Assembly: GCA_964453055.1 (NCBI GenBank)
Contig: CAYVOD010000085.1
Location: 1-7,015, forward strand
Origin: UBA2256 sp964453055
GTDB lineage: Bacteria > Spirochaetota > Spirochaetia > Treponematales > Rectinemataceae
Direction: 5' to 3'
DNA length: 7,015 bases
The stretch's first letter is position 1. Each line of letters opens with the position of its first letter. The notes under the pieces are model-generated. The model did not search any database and was not told the DNA's origin. It was given only the letters and a program-made list of their open reading frames with translations. This document shows, in pieces, positions 1 through 5,675 of this stretch. The position numbers and the translations under genes are program-made.

Positions 1-2
1 TG

Positions 3-1085
3 AACCACCTCGGCATATCCAAGCGCCTGGTGAACCTTGCCGACGTCTTCGTTGGCAGGCTCCGCGGTGGCCTCGGCCACGTGAACGTGCTTACTTCGAT
101 GTTCTTCGCGGGAATTTCTGGCTCGGCGGTGGCCGACACCTCTTCGGAAGGCCCACTGATCATCCCCGCCATGGTGGCGGACGGTTACGACGCCGACTAC
201 GCCGCGGCGATTACCTGCGCCTCCTCGGTGATTGGTCCCATTATACCGCCGAGCATCCCTTTCGTCGTTTATTCGCTCATCAGTTCGCAGTCAGTGGCCG
301 CGCTCTTCCTCTCGGGGGTTTTGCCCGGTATTCTCCTGGGCGTCAGCCAGATGATCGTGAACGCCATCATGGCGCATAAACGCAATTACGCGAGATCGGA
401 ACGATGGCCGACCTTCGCGGAAATGGCGAAGGCCATTGGGCAAGGCATCGTTCCCCTCCTCATGCCGCTCATAATCCTGGGCGGCATCCTGGGCGGCATT
501 TTCACAGCCACCGAGGCCGCCGCGGTAGCTGTTATCTACGCCTTGGTAATAGGCTTCTTTGTTTACAAGAACCTCAGCTGGCAAGGCCTTAAGGAATCCT
601 TCATCGGAACTGCGAAGACTACGGGCGTGGTATTTCTCCTCATCGCTCTCTCCAACGTATTCAATTGGGCCTTAGTCGTGGAGCAGGTGCCTCAGACCAT
701 GGCGCTCTTCATCGGCAAGACCTTCACTAACAAGTACATGTTGCTGTTCGCCATCAACATCATGCTTCTTATCGTTGGCTGTTTCATGGAAGGTACCGCA
801 GCGCTCATAATCTTGGTGCCTATACTTCTCCAGATCACGAAACCCTTCGGCATCAACCCGATAATGTTGGGCACCATCGTCGTCCTCAACCTCATGATCG
901 GCCTGATCACGCCGCCTGTCGGTCTCTGTCTTCATATCGCCTGCAATATCGCGAAGCGGCCTATGGAGAAAGTGGCCAAGGCCTTGTTGCCCTTCCTCAT
1001 GGCGTCGGTTGCCACGCTCCTGCTTGTTACGTATTTTGAGCCGCTGTCCATGTTCCTGCCCAGGCTCCTAGGCTACGTAAAATAG
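3..1085 (+). CDS. dctM: TRAP transporter large permease subunit, DctM family (5' truncated)
   Basis: Large membrane subunit of a tripartite ATP-independent periplasmic (TRAP) transporter, which uses an ion gradient to import a substrate, usually a carboxylate, delivered by a periplasmic binding protein. The frame is open from base 3, and the codons before the first GTG (base 30) read NHLGISKRLV, which fits the family's internal sequence, so the gene enters from outside the window. About 360 residues are visible against roughly 425 in the family, so some 65 N-terminal residues are missing. The family signature HVNVLTSMFFAGISGSAVAD is present near the visible start, followed by IGPIIPPSIPFVVY and, near the C-terminus, GLITPPVGLCL. 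Several hydrophobic helices alternate with short loops. It is probably the third TRAP gene, with the binding protein and small permease upstream. It heads the visible part of the operon and ends 9 bp before the next gene. The substrate cannot be read from this subunit. Confidence 0.93.
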   Translation, partial: NHLGISKRLVNLADVFVGRLRGGLGHVNVLTSMFFAGISGSAVADTSSEGPLIIPAMVADGYDADYAAAITCASSVIGPIIPPSIPFVVYSLISSQSVAALFLSGVLPGILLGVSQMIVNAIMAHKRNYARSERWPTFAEMAKAIGQGIVPLLMPLIILGGILGGIFTATEAAAVAVIYALVIGFFVYKNLSWQGLKESFIGTAKTTGVVFLLIALSNVFNWALVVEQVPQTMALFIGKTFTNKYMLLFAINIMLLIVGCFMEGTAALIILVPILLQITKPFGINPIMLGTIVVLNLMIGLITPPVGLCLHIACNIAKRPMEKVAKALLPFLMASVATLLLVTYFEPLSMFLPRLLGYVK

Positions 1086-1089
1086 GAGG
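1084..1089 (+). promoter_or_regulatory. Ribosome binding site AGGAGG of the VOC gene
   Basis: A perfect AGGAGG begins inside the TAG stop codon of the dctM-like gene. It lies 5 bases before the ATG at 1095 but only 2 bases before the GTG at 1092, so it favours the ATG as the start. The overlap with the stop codon suggests tight translational coupling with the permease. Confidence 0.8.
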
Positions 1090-1094
1090 ATGTG

Positions 1095-1508
1095 ATGAAA
1101 CTGAATCATCTTGGATACGCGGCCCAGGAACTGGCCCCGGCTGTGGATGCCTTCCTGAAGCTCGGCTACGAGAAGGTGCACGCCGACCCGAAACATCACG
1201 AGCCCAAGAACATGTTCGTGCAGCGGGTGAAGTTGGGCGAAACCATCGTTGAGATTATGGCGCCAGCAGACTTGTCGAAGCCTTCTTTCATATCGGGAGA
1301 GCTGTCGACGACGAGCGCTCCCTTCATGCTCCACCACCTCTGCTACGACGTCGAGGACATCCGCGCCACTTTCGACAGGCTCATGGCTACCGGCGAATAC
1401 AGCGTCTACGAACCGATCACCAGCGGTGTATTCCAGAAAAACTTGATCTGCTTCCTGCGGCACAAATATGTCGGGCTAATAGAGTTCTTCGAGTGGCCGA
1501 AGGCGTAG
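1095..1508 (+). CDS. VOC-family protein, methylmalonyl-CoA epimerase-like
   Basis: A 137-residue single-domain vicinal-oxygen-chelate (glyoxalase-fold) protein with two beta-alpha-beta-beta-beta modules. The N-terminal pattern NHLGYAAQEL followed by an LGY segment, the middle VEIMAP, then LHHLCYDVEDI and the end VGLIEFFEW follow the methylmalonyl-CoA epimerase/Glyoxalase_4 layout. The expected metal ligands are all visible at H5, E53, H81 and E130, so a metal-dependent enzyme is likely. Methylmalonyl-CoA epimerases are usually 130-150 residues, which fits. No mutase or carboxylase genes lie nearby, so epimerisation of methylmalonyl-CoA is doubtful. A related epimerase, isomerase or lyase step on the TRAP-imported substrate is more plausible, but that is inference. 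The start is ATG 1095, chosen from the spacing to AGGAGG; an in-frame GTG at 1092 would add one residue. The next gene starts 15 bp downstream. Confidence 0.85.
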   Translation: MKLNHLGYAAQELAPAVDAFLKLGYEKVHADPKHHEPKNMFVQRVKLGETIVEIMAPADLSKPSFISGELSTTSAPFMLHHLCYDVEDIRATFDRLMATGEYSVYEPITSGVFQKNLICFLRHKYVGLIEFFEWPKA

Positions 1509-1523
1509 AGGCGGAACCGAACG

Positions 1524-2228
1524 ATGAGCGACGCTAAAATCGGGTTTCTCCATACGACGCCGGCCACCATCGGCATGGTCGAGCGATTCATGAAATCGAG
1601 GCTTCCAGGCGTCGCCTATTTGCATATTTACGACGGTAACGTCAAGGCGGCCAATTTCTCGTCACCTGCCGGAACGATGCCGAAGAGCAATCTACTGCGT
1701 TGGGCGAACTTCGCCGAACAGCTCCAGAGCTCCGGCTGCGACGCCGTCGTGTCCTGCTGCAGCCTCATGCCCAAGGCCACGGCCTTCGCCAGGCAGGTAG
1801 TGGACATCCCCTGCCTGCAGCTCGACGGCTTTCTCCTCGACCGCGCCGTGGCGGAATTCTCGAACATCGGCGTAATCACGACGACCGATCACACCCCGCC
1901 CGTCGTGAGGGAGGGCCTCGAGGCAAGGGCTCTCACCGAGGGTAGGCGGATAAAGCTGCGTTTCGCGGGCGACAGCCGCGCCCTCGACTTATTCAACTCG
2001 GGCGAGTTCGAGCGGCACGACGAGATAGTGCTGCGCGACGTGGAGAAGCTGGCCGCGAGCGGGGTGGACTGCGTCCTCATGGGCCAGATCCCCTTCGGCA
2101 TGATCGAAGACAAGCTAAGGGCCCTCGGCCTTAGTATCCCTATCCTCTGCGCGGGTGCCGAAGCCTTCGACCGCCTGGGCGTCCTGCTGGAGGACCGAGG
2201 CCGAAGCCCCGCTGGCGCGGCGCGATGA
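1524..2228 (+). CDS. Aspartate/glutamate racemase superfamily protein
   Basis: A 234-residue cytosolic protein of the Asp/Glu/hydantoin racemase superfamily, whose members act through one or two cysteines flanking a pseudo-symmetric active site. The N-terminus IGFLHTTPATIGMVERF is a typical first strand and substrate loop. The first catalytic region is DAVVSCCSL with Cys78/Cys79, and the middle strand is NIGVITTTDHT. Where two-Cys racemases carry the second cysteine (usually GCT), this protein reads LMGQIPFG with Gln188. From memory, a subfamily with an 'AQASM' motif at this place also lacks that cysteine, so this may be a family trait and not a loss. True two-base racemisation is therefore unlikely; isomerisation, decarboxylation or one-sided proton chemistry is possible. 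Length fits the family (about 220-250). The start ATG 1524 has a purine-rich GAGGCGG upstream. It sits in the operon 15 bp before the next gene. The substrate is unknown. Confidence 0.82.
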   Translation: MSDAKIGFLHTTPATIGMVERFMKSRLPGVAYLHIYDGNVKAANFSSPAGTMPKSNLLRWANFAEQLQSSGCDAVVSCCSLMPKATAFARQVVDIPCLQLDGFLLDRAVAEFSNIGVITTTDHTPPVVREGLEARALTEGRRIKLRFAGDSRALDLFNSGEFERHDEIVLRDVEKLAASGVDCVLMGQIPFGMIEDKLRALGLSIPILCAGAEAFDRLGVLLEDRGRSPAGAAR

Positions 2229-2243
2229 GATGAGGAAAAGACC

Positions 2244-2876
2244 ATGAGCGTGACGAACTTGGATTTCGCGGAACCCTTCTTTCCGGTCAAATACCTCCTG
2301 GGCGAGGATAGGTTCTTCGTGGGAGAAAGGAGCATAATCCTAAACCTCGCGCAAAAGCCCATATCCATAGCCCGACAGGGCTTGGGATTTTTTAAATCGA
2401 CGGTGGTAACGAATTTCGCGATAGAACATGTCGAACGTTGTTTCGTCATAGAGCATTTCGAGCGTTATTCGGATCATGAGGGGCTTTTCGAACGGATCAG
2501 GAAAACATGGACCCTCATGTACGAGCTGACGAAGCTCGAACGTCACAAGGGGGTGCGGCTGTATCGCTCCCCGAAAATAAAGCTTGGAAACCTGGAAGTG
2601 AACATGTGCTTCGCCGACGCCGTGCCGCTTAAGGTAGGCCTCCACAGGACCCATTGGGGAGACCGGCCCATCAGGGAGGCGCATACGCAGATTCTCGGCT
2701 ATGGACGCATGCAGCAGTGCAGGGAACAGGACGTTTCGACCCTCTACCGCGAGGACCCCATGTCGCCTGGCTGCACCCACGAGCCGATGTACGACAAGGA
2801 TTGCATCTATCCTTGGCATCAGTACGAGACGACGACCAAGGCGGTTTTCATGGCCACGGAGCTTCAGCCGGACTGA
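2244..2876 (+). CDS. Unrecognised protein, possibly cupin-like
   Basis: I do not recognise this 210-residue protein with certainty. It has no signal peptide or membrane helix. The C-terminal half holds a histidine-rich series, GLHRTHWGD (H134, H137), REAHTQILGYGRMQ (H147), SPGCTHEPM (H179) and YPWHQYET (H192). The first half is aromatic and charged and ends with KGVRLYRSPKIKLGN. Alternating short hydrophobic stretches, the HxxH and AHTQxxGxG patterns and a proline-glycine turn before a later His suggest a metal-binding beta-barrel of the cupin type. That is inference from pattern only. The start ATG 2244 follows TGAGGA at 2231-2236 with good spacing. It lies between a racemase-like gene and a sugar isomerase-like gene, so an isomerase or lyase role in the same catabolic route is plausible. 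Its 5' part is lower in GC (116 of 240 bases at 2281-2520) than much of the neighbourhood. Confidence 0.8.
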   Translation: MSVTNLDFAEPFFPVKYLLGEDRFFVGERSIILNLAQKPISIARQGLGFFKSTVVTNFAIEHVERCFVIEHFERYSDHEGLFERIRKTWTLMYELTKLERHKGVRLYRSPKIKLGNLEVNMCFADAVPLKVGLHRTHWGDRPIREAHTQILGYGRMQQCREQDVSTLYREDPMSPGCTHEPMYDKDCIYPWHQYETTTKAVFMATELQPD

Positions 2877-2890
2877 AGCGATAGGCCGAC

Positions 2891-2896
2891 GAGGAG
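2891..2896 (+). promoter_or_regulatory. Ribosome binding site GAGGAG of the TIM-barrel isomerase gene
   Basis: GAGGAG lies 3, 6 and 12 bases before three possible in-frame starts: GTG 2900, GTG 2903 and ATG 2909. The 6-base spacing favours GTG 2903. The ATG at 2909 would give the family-like start MRLSCFGF but with a long spacing. Confidence 0.6.
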
Positions 2897-2902
2897 ATCG
2901 TG

Positions 2903-3715
2903 GTGAAAATGCGATTGAGCTGTTTCGGCTTCATTAAGGACTTGGACGACATCGCGGCCGCCGGCTACGACTGCGCGGAACTCCATGTGAAGGAAATCGC
3001 GGCCTTCGACGAGTCAGGCTTCGCCGGCGCGCTGAGGAAGTTGCGCGACTGCGGAATTCCCGCCGAGGTTTTCGACAACCCGATCCCCCTCGATTCCCGG
3101 GTGCACGATCCTTCATTCGACTTAGGATACTACCGAGGCTTTCTCGAAAAGGCGGCCGACCGCTGCGCCGAGATGGGCGCCCGCTACTTCGTGTTCGGCA
3201 ACGGCAAGGCGCGCAGCCTTCCCGTCGAGGGCGACGTCGCCGCCGCCGCCGCGAAGTTCGACGAATTCTTCTCGATGCTGCTCGACATATGCGCGGCGCG
3301 GAACATCACCGTGCTCATCGAGCCGCTGGGCAAGAAGCTTTCGAATATCGTAAACAGCCTTCCCGAAGCGGTCGGTTTCATAAGGAAATTCGGCAGGCCC
3401 AATCTCAAAACCTTCGTCGATTACCGTTACATGGTCGAGTTGGGCCGCCCCTTGGGCGAGATCGAGGAATACGAAGCGTGGATCAAGCACGTCCATCTCG
3501 ACAACCCCCTGTCCGAATTCCCCAGGAGGGTCGTGCCGAGGCTGGACGACGGCTTCGACTACGCTCCCTTTTTGGAAACGCTGAAACGGATAGCGTACAA
3601 GGGGATACTCTCGGTGGAGGCTTCGGTCTTCGAGGACTTTCCCAGGGAGATACGGGAGTGCGTGGGCTTCTTCAAGACGCAGGGAATCGAGCCTTACAGG
3701 GCTCCAAAGGAGTAG
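2903..3715 (+). CDS. Sugar phosphate isomerase/epimerase family protein (xylose-isomerase-like TIM barrel)
   Basis: A 270-residue cytosolic TIM-barrel protein of the AP-endonuclease-2/xylose-isomerase-like superfamily, which includes tagatose 3-epimerase, hydroxypyruvate isomerase and inosose dehydratase. The order of motifs fits: AAAGYDCAELHV at the first strands, ARYFVFGNG in the middle, then the metal ligands in VLIEPL (E140), TFVDYRYM (D173), KHVHLDNP (H198) and ILSVEASVF (E239). The usual Asp-x-x-His motif reads D173-Y-R-Y176, so the substrate-contacting histidine of tagatose-epimerase-like enzymes appears replaced by tyrosine. Length is normal for the family (about 260-290). The start is GTG 2903 on spacing grounds; GTG 2900 and ATG 2909 are alternatives. 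It follows the unrecognised gene after 26 bp and ends 3 bp before the dehydrogenase. Its likely role is isomerising or epimerising a keto-sugar or sugar acid; the exact substrate is unknown. Confidence 0.87.
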   Translation: MKMRLSCFGFIKDLDDIAAAGYDCAELHVKEIAAFDESGFAGALRKLRDCGIPAEVFDNPIPLDSRVHDPSFDLGYYRGFLEKAADRCAEMGARYFVFGNGKARSLPVEGDVAAAAAKFDEFFSMLLDICAARNITVLIEPLGKKLSNIVNSLPEAVGFIRKFGRPNLKTFVDYRYMVELGRPLGEIEEYEAWIKHVHLDNPLSEFPRRVVPRLDDGFDYAPFLETLKRIAYKGILSVEASVFEDFPREIRECVGFFKTQGIEPYRAPKE

Positions 3716-3718
3716 GCG

Positions 3719-4750
3719 ATGAAAGCGTTGGTGTATCACGGTCCCCGGGATCTTCGGTACGAGGATGTGGAAACGCCTAAACCGAAAATGGGCGAAGTAT
3801 TGGTCAAGGTGAGGTCGGTCTCGATTTGCGGGTCGGATCTGTCCGGCTACAAGGGCGGCTCCGCGATGCGCGTGCCTCCCCTTGTCATGGGGCACGAGTT
3901 TTCTGGCGAAATCGCCCAACTCGGCGAAGGAGTGACCGGGCTGAAGCCGGGGACGAGGGTCGGCGTGGTGACCAATCTCTTTTGCGGCGTCTGCCAGGAC
4001 TGCAAGGACGGCCTGCAGAACGTCTGCGATTACCGCCGCATCATCGGCACCACCATGAAGGCCGGAAGCTATAACGGCGCGATGGCCGATTACGTGGTGG
4101 CTCCCGCGGCGAAAATAATGCCCCTGCCCGACTCGGTTTCCTTCGACGAGTGCGCCCTGGTCGAGCCTCTCTCAATCTCCCTGCGCGCGACCAAGCACGC
4201 AGGCAGCCTAGTGGGCAAAAACGCGGCAGTCTTCGGGGCGGGGCCGATCGGCCTTATGGCTGTTATGTGCCTCAAGAGCTTCGGGGCCAAACGTATCTTC
4301 GCGATCGACATAGTAGAAAAAAGGCTGAAAATGGCTTTGCAATGCGGGGCGACTCACGCGGTCAACTCCAGGGAAGACGTGATGGGTTTTACCCGAAAGC
4401 TTACCGACGGCGTCGGTCTCGACGTGGTTTTCGACGCCGCCGGACTCCCGGAAACGATCAACGCAGGCATCGAGATAGCGCGCAACGGCGGTACCCTCCT
4501 CATGGTCGGCATGGCCTCCCCTAAGATGGAAATCGAGTACAAGCACGCGGTGGTCAAGGAACTGCGGATGCAGAGCAGCTACATGTACACGACCGAGATG
4601 CGCGAGGGCTTGCAGATGATCATAGACGGCAAGCTCGACGTCGCCCAGATGATCACGTCGCGCTATCCCATGTCAGAGGGACCGCGCATATTCGAGGAAC
4701 TAGCCTCGGGCAAGACCAGCGACATAAAGGTGATACTGACGAACGAATGA
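3719..4750 (+). CDS. Zinc-dependent medium-chain alcohol/polyol dehydrogenase
   Basis: A 343-residue cytosolic medium-chain dehydrogenase/reductase, of the sorbitol, threonine and galactitol-phosphate dehydrogenase type, oxidising a secondary alcohol with NAD(P). The N-terminal GroES-like domain carries the catalytic zinc residues C37 (SICGSD), H59-E60 (MGHEFSGE) and E149 (ALVEPLS). The structural-zinc lobe has all four cysteines, C89, C92, C95 and C103. The Rossmann domain has GAGPIG at 173-178 and an acidic residue, D197, at the end of the second strand, which favours NAD over NADP. Everything needed for activity is visible, and length is typical (about 340-350). The start ATG 3719 has AAAGGAG at 3706-3712, overlapping the end of the preceding gene. 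The stop overlaps the next start by 4 bp. Its place after the isomerase suggests oxidation of a polyol or hydroxy-acid intermediate, but the substrate is not readable. Confidence 0.93.
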   Translation: MKALVYHGPRDLRYEDVETPKPKMGEVLVKVRSVSICGSDLSGYKGGSAMRVPPLVMGHEFSGEIAQLGEGVTGLKPGTRVGVVTNLFCGVCQDCKDGLQNVCDYRRIIGTTMKAGSYNGAMADYVVAPAAKIMPLPDSVSFDECALVEPLSISLRATKHAGSLVGKNAAVFGAGPIGLMAVMCLKSFGAKRIFAIDIVEKRLKMALQCGATHAVNSREDVMGFTRKLTDGVGLDVVFDAAGLPETINAGIEIARNGGTLLMVGMASPKMEIEYKHAVVKELRMQSSYMYTTEMREGLQMIIDGKLDVAQMITSRYPMSEGPRIFEELASGKTSDIKVILTNE

Positions 4751-5412
4751 GGCGGCGGCCCTTTTACGGCGAACTCGCACTCCTCCTCGGCCTCGCGGTT
4801 AATGCCTGCGCGGTGGCTTTTCTCGCCAAATCCGACCTTGGGATGTCGACCCTCGCCCTCGCTTCCTACGTCCTGAACAAGGTATTCCCGCGGTTTTCCT
4901 ACGGAACCTGGAATTATCTCATCCAGTGCTCGATGATGATCGTCCTCGTCCTGCTGGTCAGGAAGATCAACCTCGGCTTTATCCTCTCCTTCGGCCTGGC
5001 CATCTTCTACGGCCTTCTCATCGACACGTTCTCGTCCATGATAGCCGGCTTGCCTGCCTCGCTCGCGGTGCGCGGGGTTTACTATCTTCTGGGTTTTTCG
5101 GGCTTATCTTTGGGAACGGCTCTCCTCATCCGGTGCGAAATGCCCATCCTTCCCTTCGACACCTTCATGAAGGAAATCTCCGTGCATTTCAAGATAGCCT
5201 ACAAGGCTCTTCGCACCTCGTTCGACCTCTCCGCCATCGCCGTTTCGGCGCTGTTGGGTTACTGGAAGCTGGGCTCTTTCGCGGGGATCGGCATAGGCAC
5301 CCTCCTAAACGCCCTCTTTATAGGGATGTCGGTGTCCTATGCGGCGAGGAGCTTGGACGCGAGCTTTCGCTTTAAGCCGCGCTTCAGGAAATTAGGTAAT
5401 CTCGCGCGGTGA
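4747..5412 (+). CDS. YczE/YitT-like integral membrane protein (DUF6198 type)
   Basis: A 221-residue membrane protein with about five or six hydrophobic segments, roughly at residues 8-27, 56-72, 76-93, 105-128, 158-172 and 178-198. The pattern after the first helix (KSDLGMSTLALASYVL, then FSYGTWNYLIQ and a basic VRK) and the late glycine-rich GSFAGIGIGTLLNALFIG resemble the YczE/YyaS/YitT-like family, whose function is poorly known. The basic ends, MRRRPF and the C-terminal RFRKLGNLAR, suggest cytoplasmic termini by the positive-inside rule. The start ATG overlaps the dehydrogenase stop in an ATGA arrangement, so translation is probably coupled. It is the last gene of the operon and could move a product, a co-substrate or an unrelated solute; there is no direct sign of which. 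It ends 32 bp before a convergent gene. Confidence 0.82.
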   Translation: MRRRPFYGELALLLGLAVNACAVAFLAKSDLGMSTLALASYVLNKVFPRFSYGTWNYLIQCSMMIVLVLLVRKINLGFILSFGLAIFYGLLIDTFSSMIAGLPASLAVRGVYYLLGFSGLSLGTALLIRCEMPILPFDTFMKEISVHFKIAYKALRTSFDLSAIAVSALLGYWKLGSFAGIGIGTLLNALFIGMSVSYAARSLDASFRFKPRFRKLGNLAR

Positions 5413-5444
5413 AGATCCTTCAAAAAGGTTCTCGTCGCGTGTTT

Positions 5445-5675
5445 TCAGCCTCCCCCGATGAGGGGGAACAATTCCAGGTTATCGCCGTCGCGTAAGACCG
5501 CGTCGAGGCTTGCCAGTTTGTCCCCGTTTCGGATGCAGATGGCGACCGAGGCTTCGGGTATTCCCTGGTCGCGCAGGAATTCGCGCAAGGTTTTGCCCTC
5601 GGGCACTAAAGCCTCGACGGGGTTCTCGGGAAGGAATTTTTGAAGGGAAGCGAAAAGGCGCAGGCGTACCTTCAT
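5445..5675 (-). CDS. MoaD/ThiS family ubiquitin-fold sulfur-carrier-like protein
   Basis: A 76-residue beta-grasp protein. It starts MKVRLRLFASLQKFLP, continues with the helix region KTLREFLRDQGIP and the NGDKLASLDAVLRDGDNLELF segment, and ends LFPLIGGG. The C-terminal Gly-Gly is the hallmark of MoaD/ThiS proteins, which are adenylated by an E1-like enzyme and carry sulfur as a thiocarboxylate for molybdopterin or tungstopterin, thiamin or other cofactors. The F-P-x-x-GG end is closer to MoaD than to ThiS. Length (75-90) fits. The start ATG at 5675 overlaps the stop of the upstream M24 gene in an ATGA arrangement. An in-frame TTG at 5690 would add five residues but is less likely. No E1-like, MoaE or ThiG gene is in the window, so its partner must be elsewhere. 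Its role beside the M24 gene is unknown. Confidence 0.85.
   Translation of the reverse strand: MKVRLRLFASLQKFLPENPVEALVPEGKTLREFLRDQGIPEASVAICIRNGDKLASLDAVLRDGDNLELFPLIGGG

Noticed and set aside
1095..1508. Calling the VOC gene a true methylmalonyl-CoA epimerase
   Set aside because: The ligand pattern fits, but no methylmalonyl-CoA mutase, B12-binding or carboxylase genes are present, and the neighbours suggest a different substrate.
2340..2819. Antisense open frame of 159 codons opposite the unrecognised gene
   Set aside because: The plus-strand frame has a good ribosome binding site, fits the operon spacing and has a protein-like histidine pattern; the antisense frame has none of these.
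3122..3919. Long antisense open frame of about 265 codons on the minus strand across the isomerase and dehydrogenase genes
   Set aside because: It spans two well-supported genes, lacks any recognisable domain and is explained by the high GC of the coding strand.
5414..5431. Inverted repeat GATCCTT/AAGGTTC between the convergent genes as a terminator
   Set aside because: The stem is short with one mismatch and no T-run follows on either strand. A terminator is expected in this 32-bp gap but is not convincingly visible.
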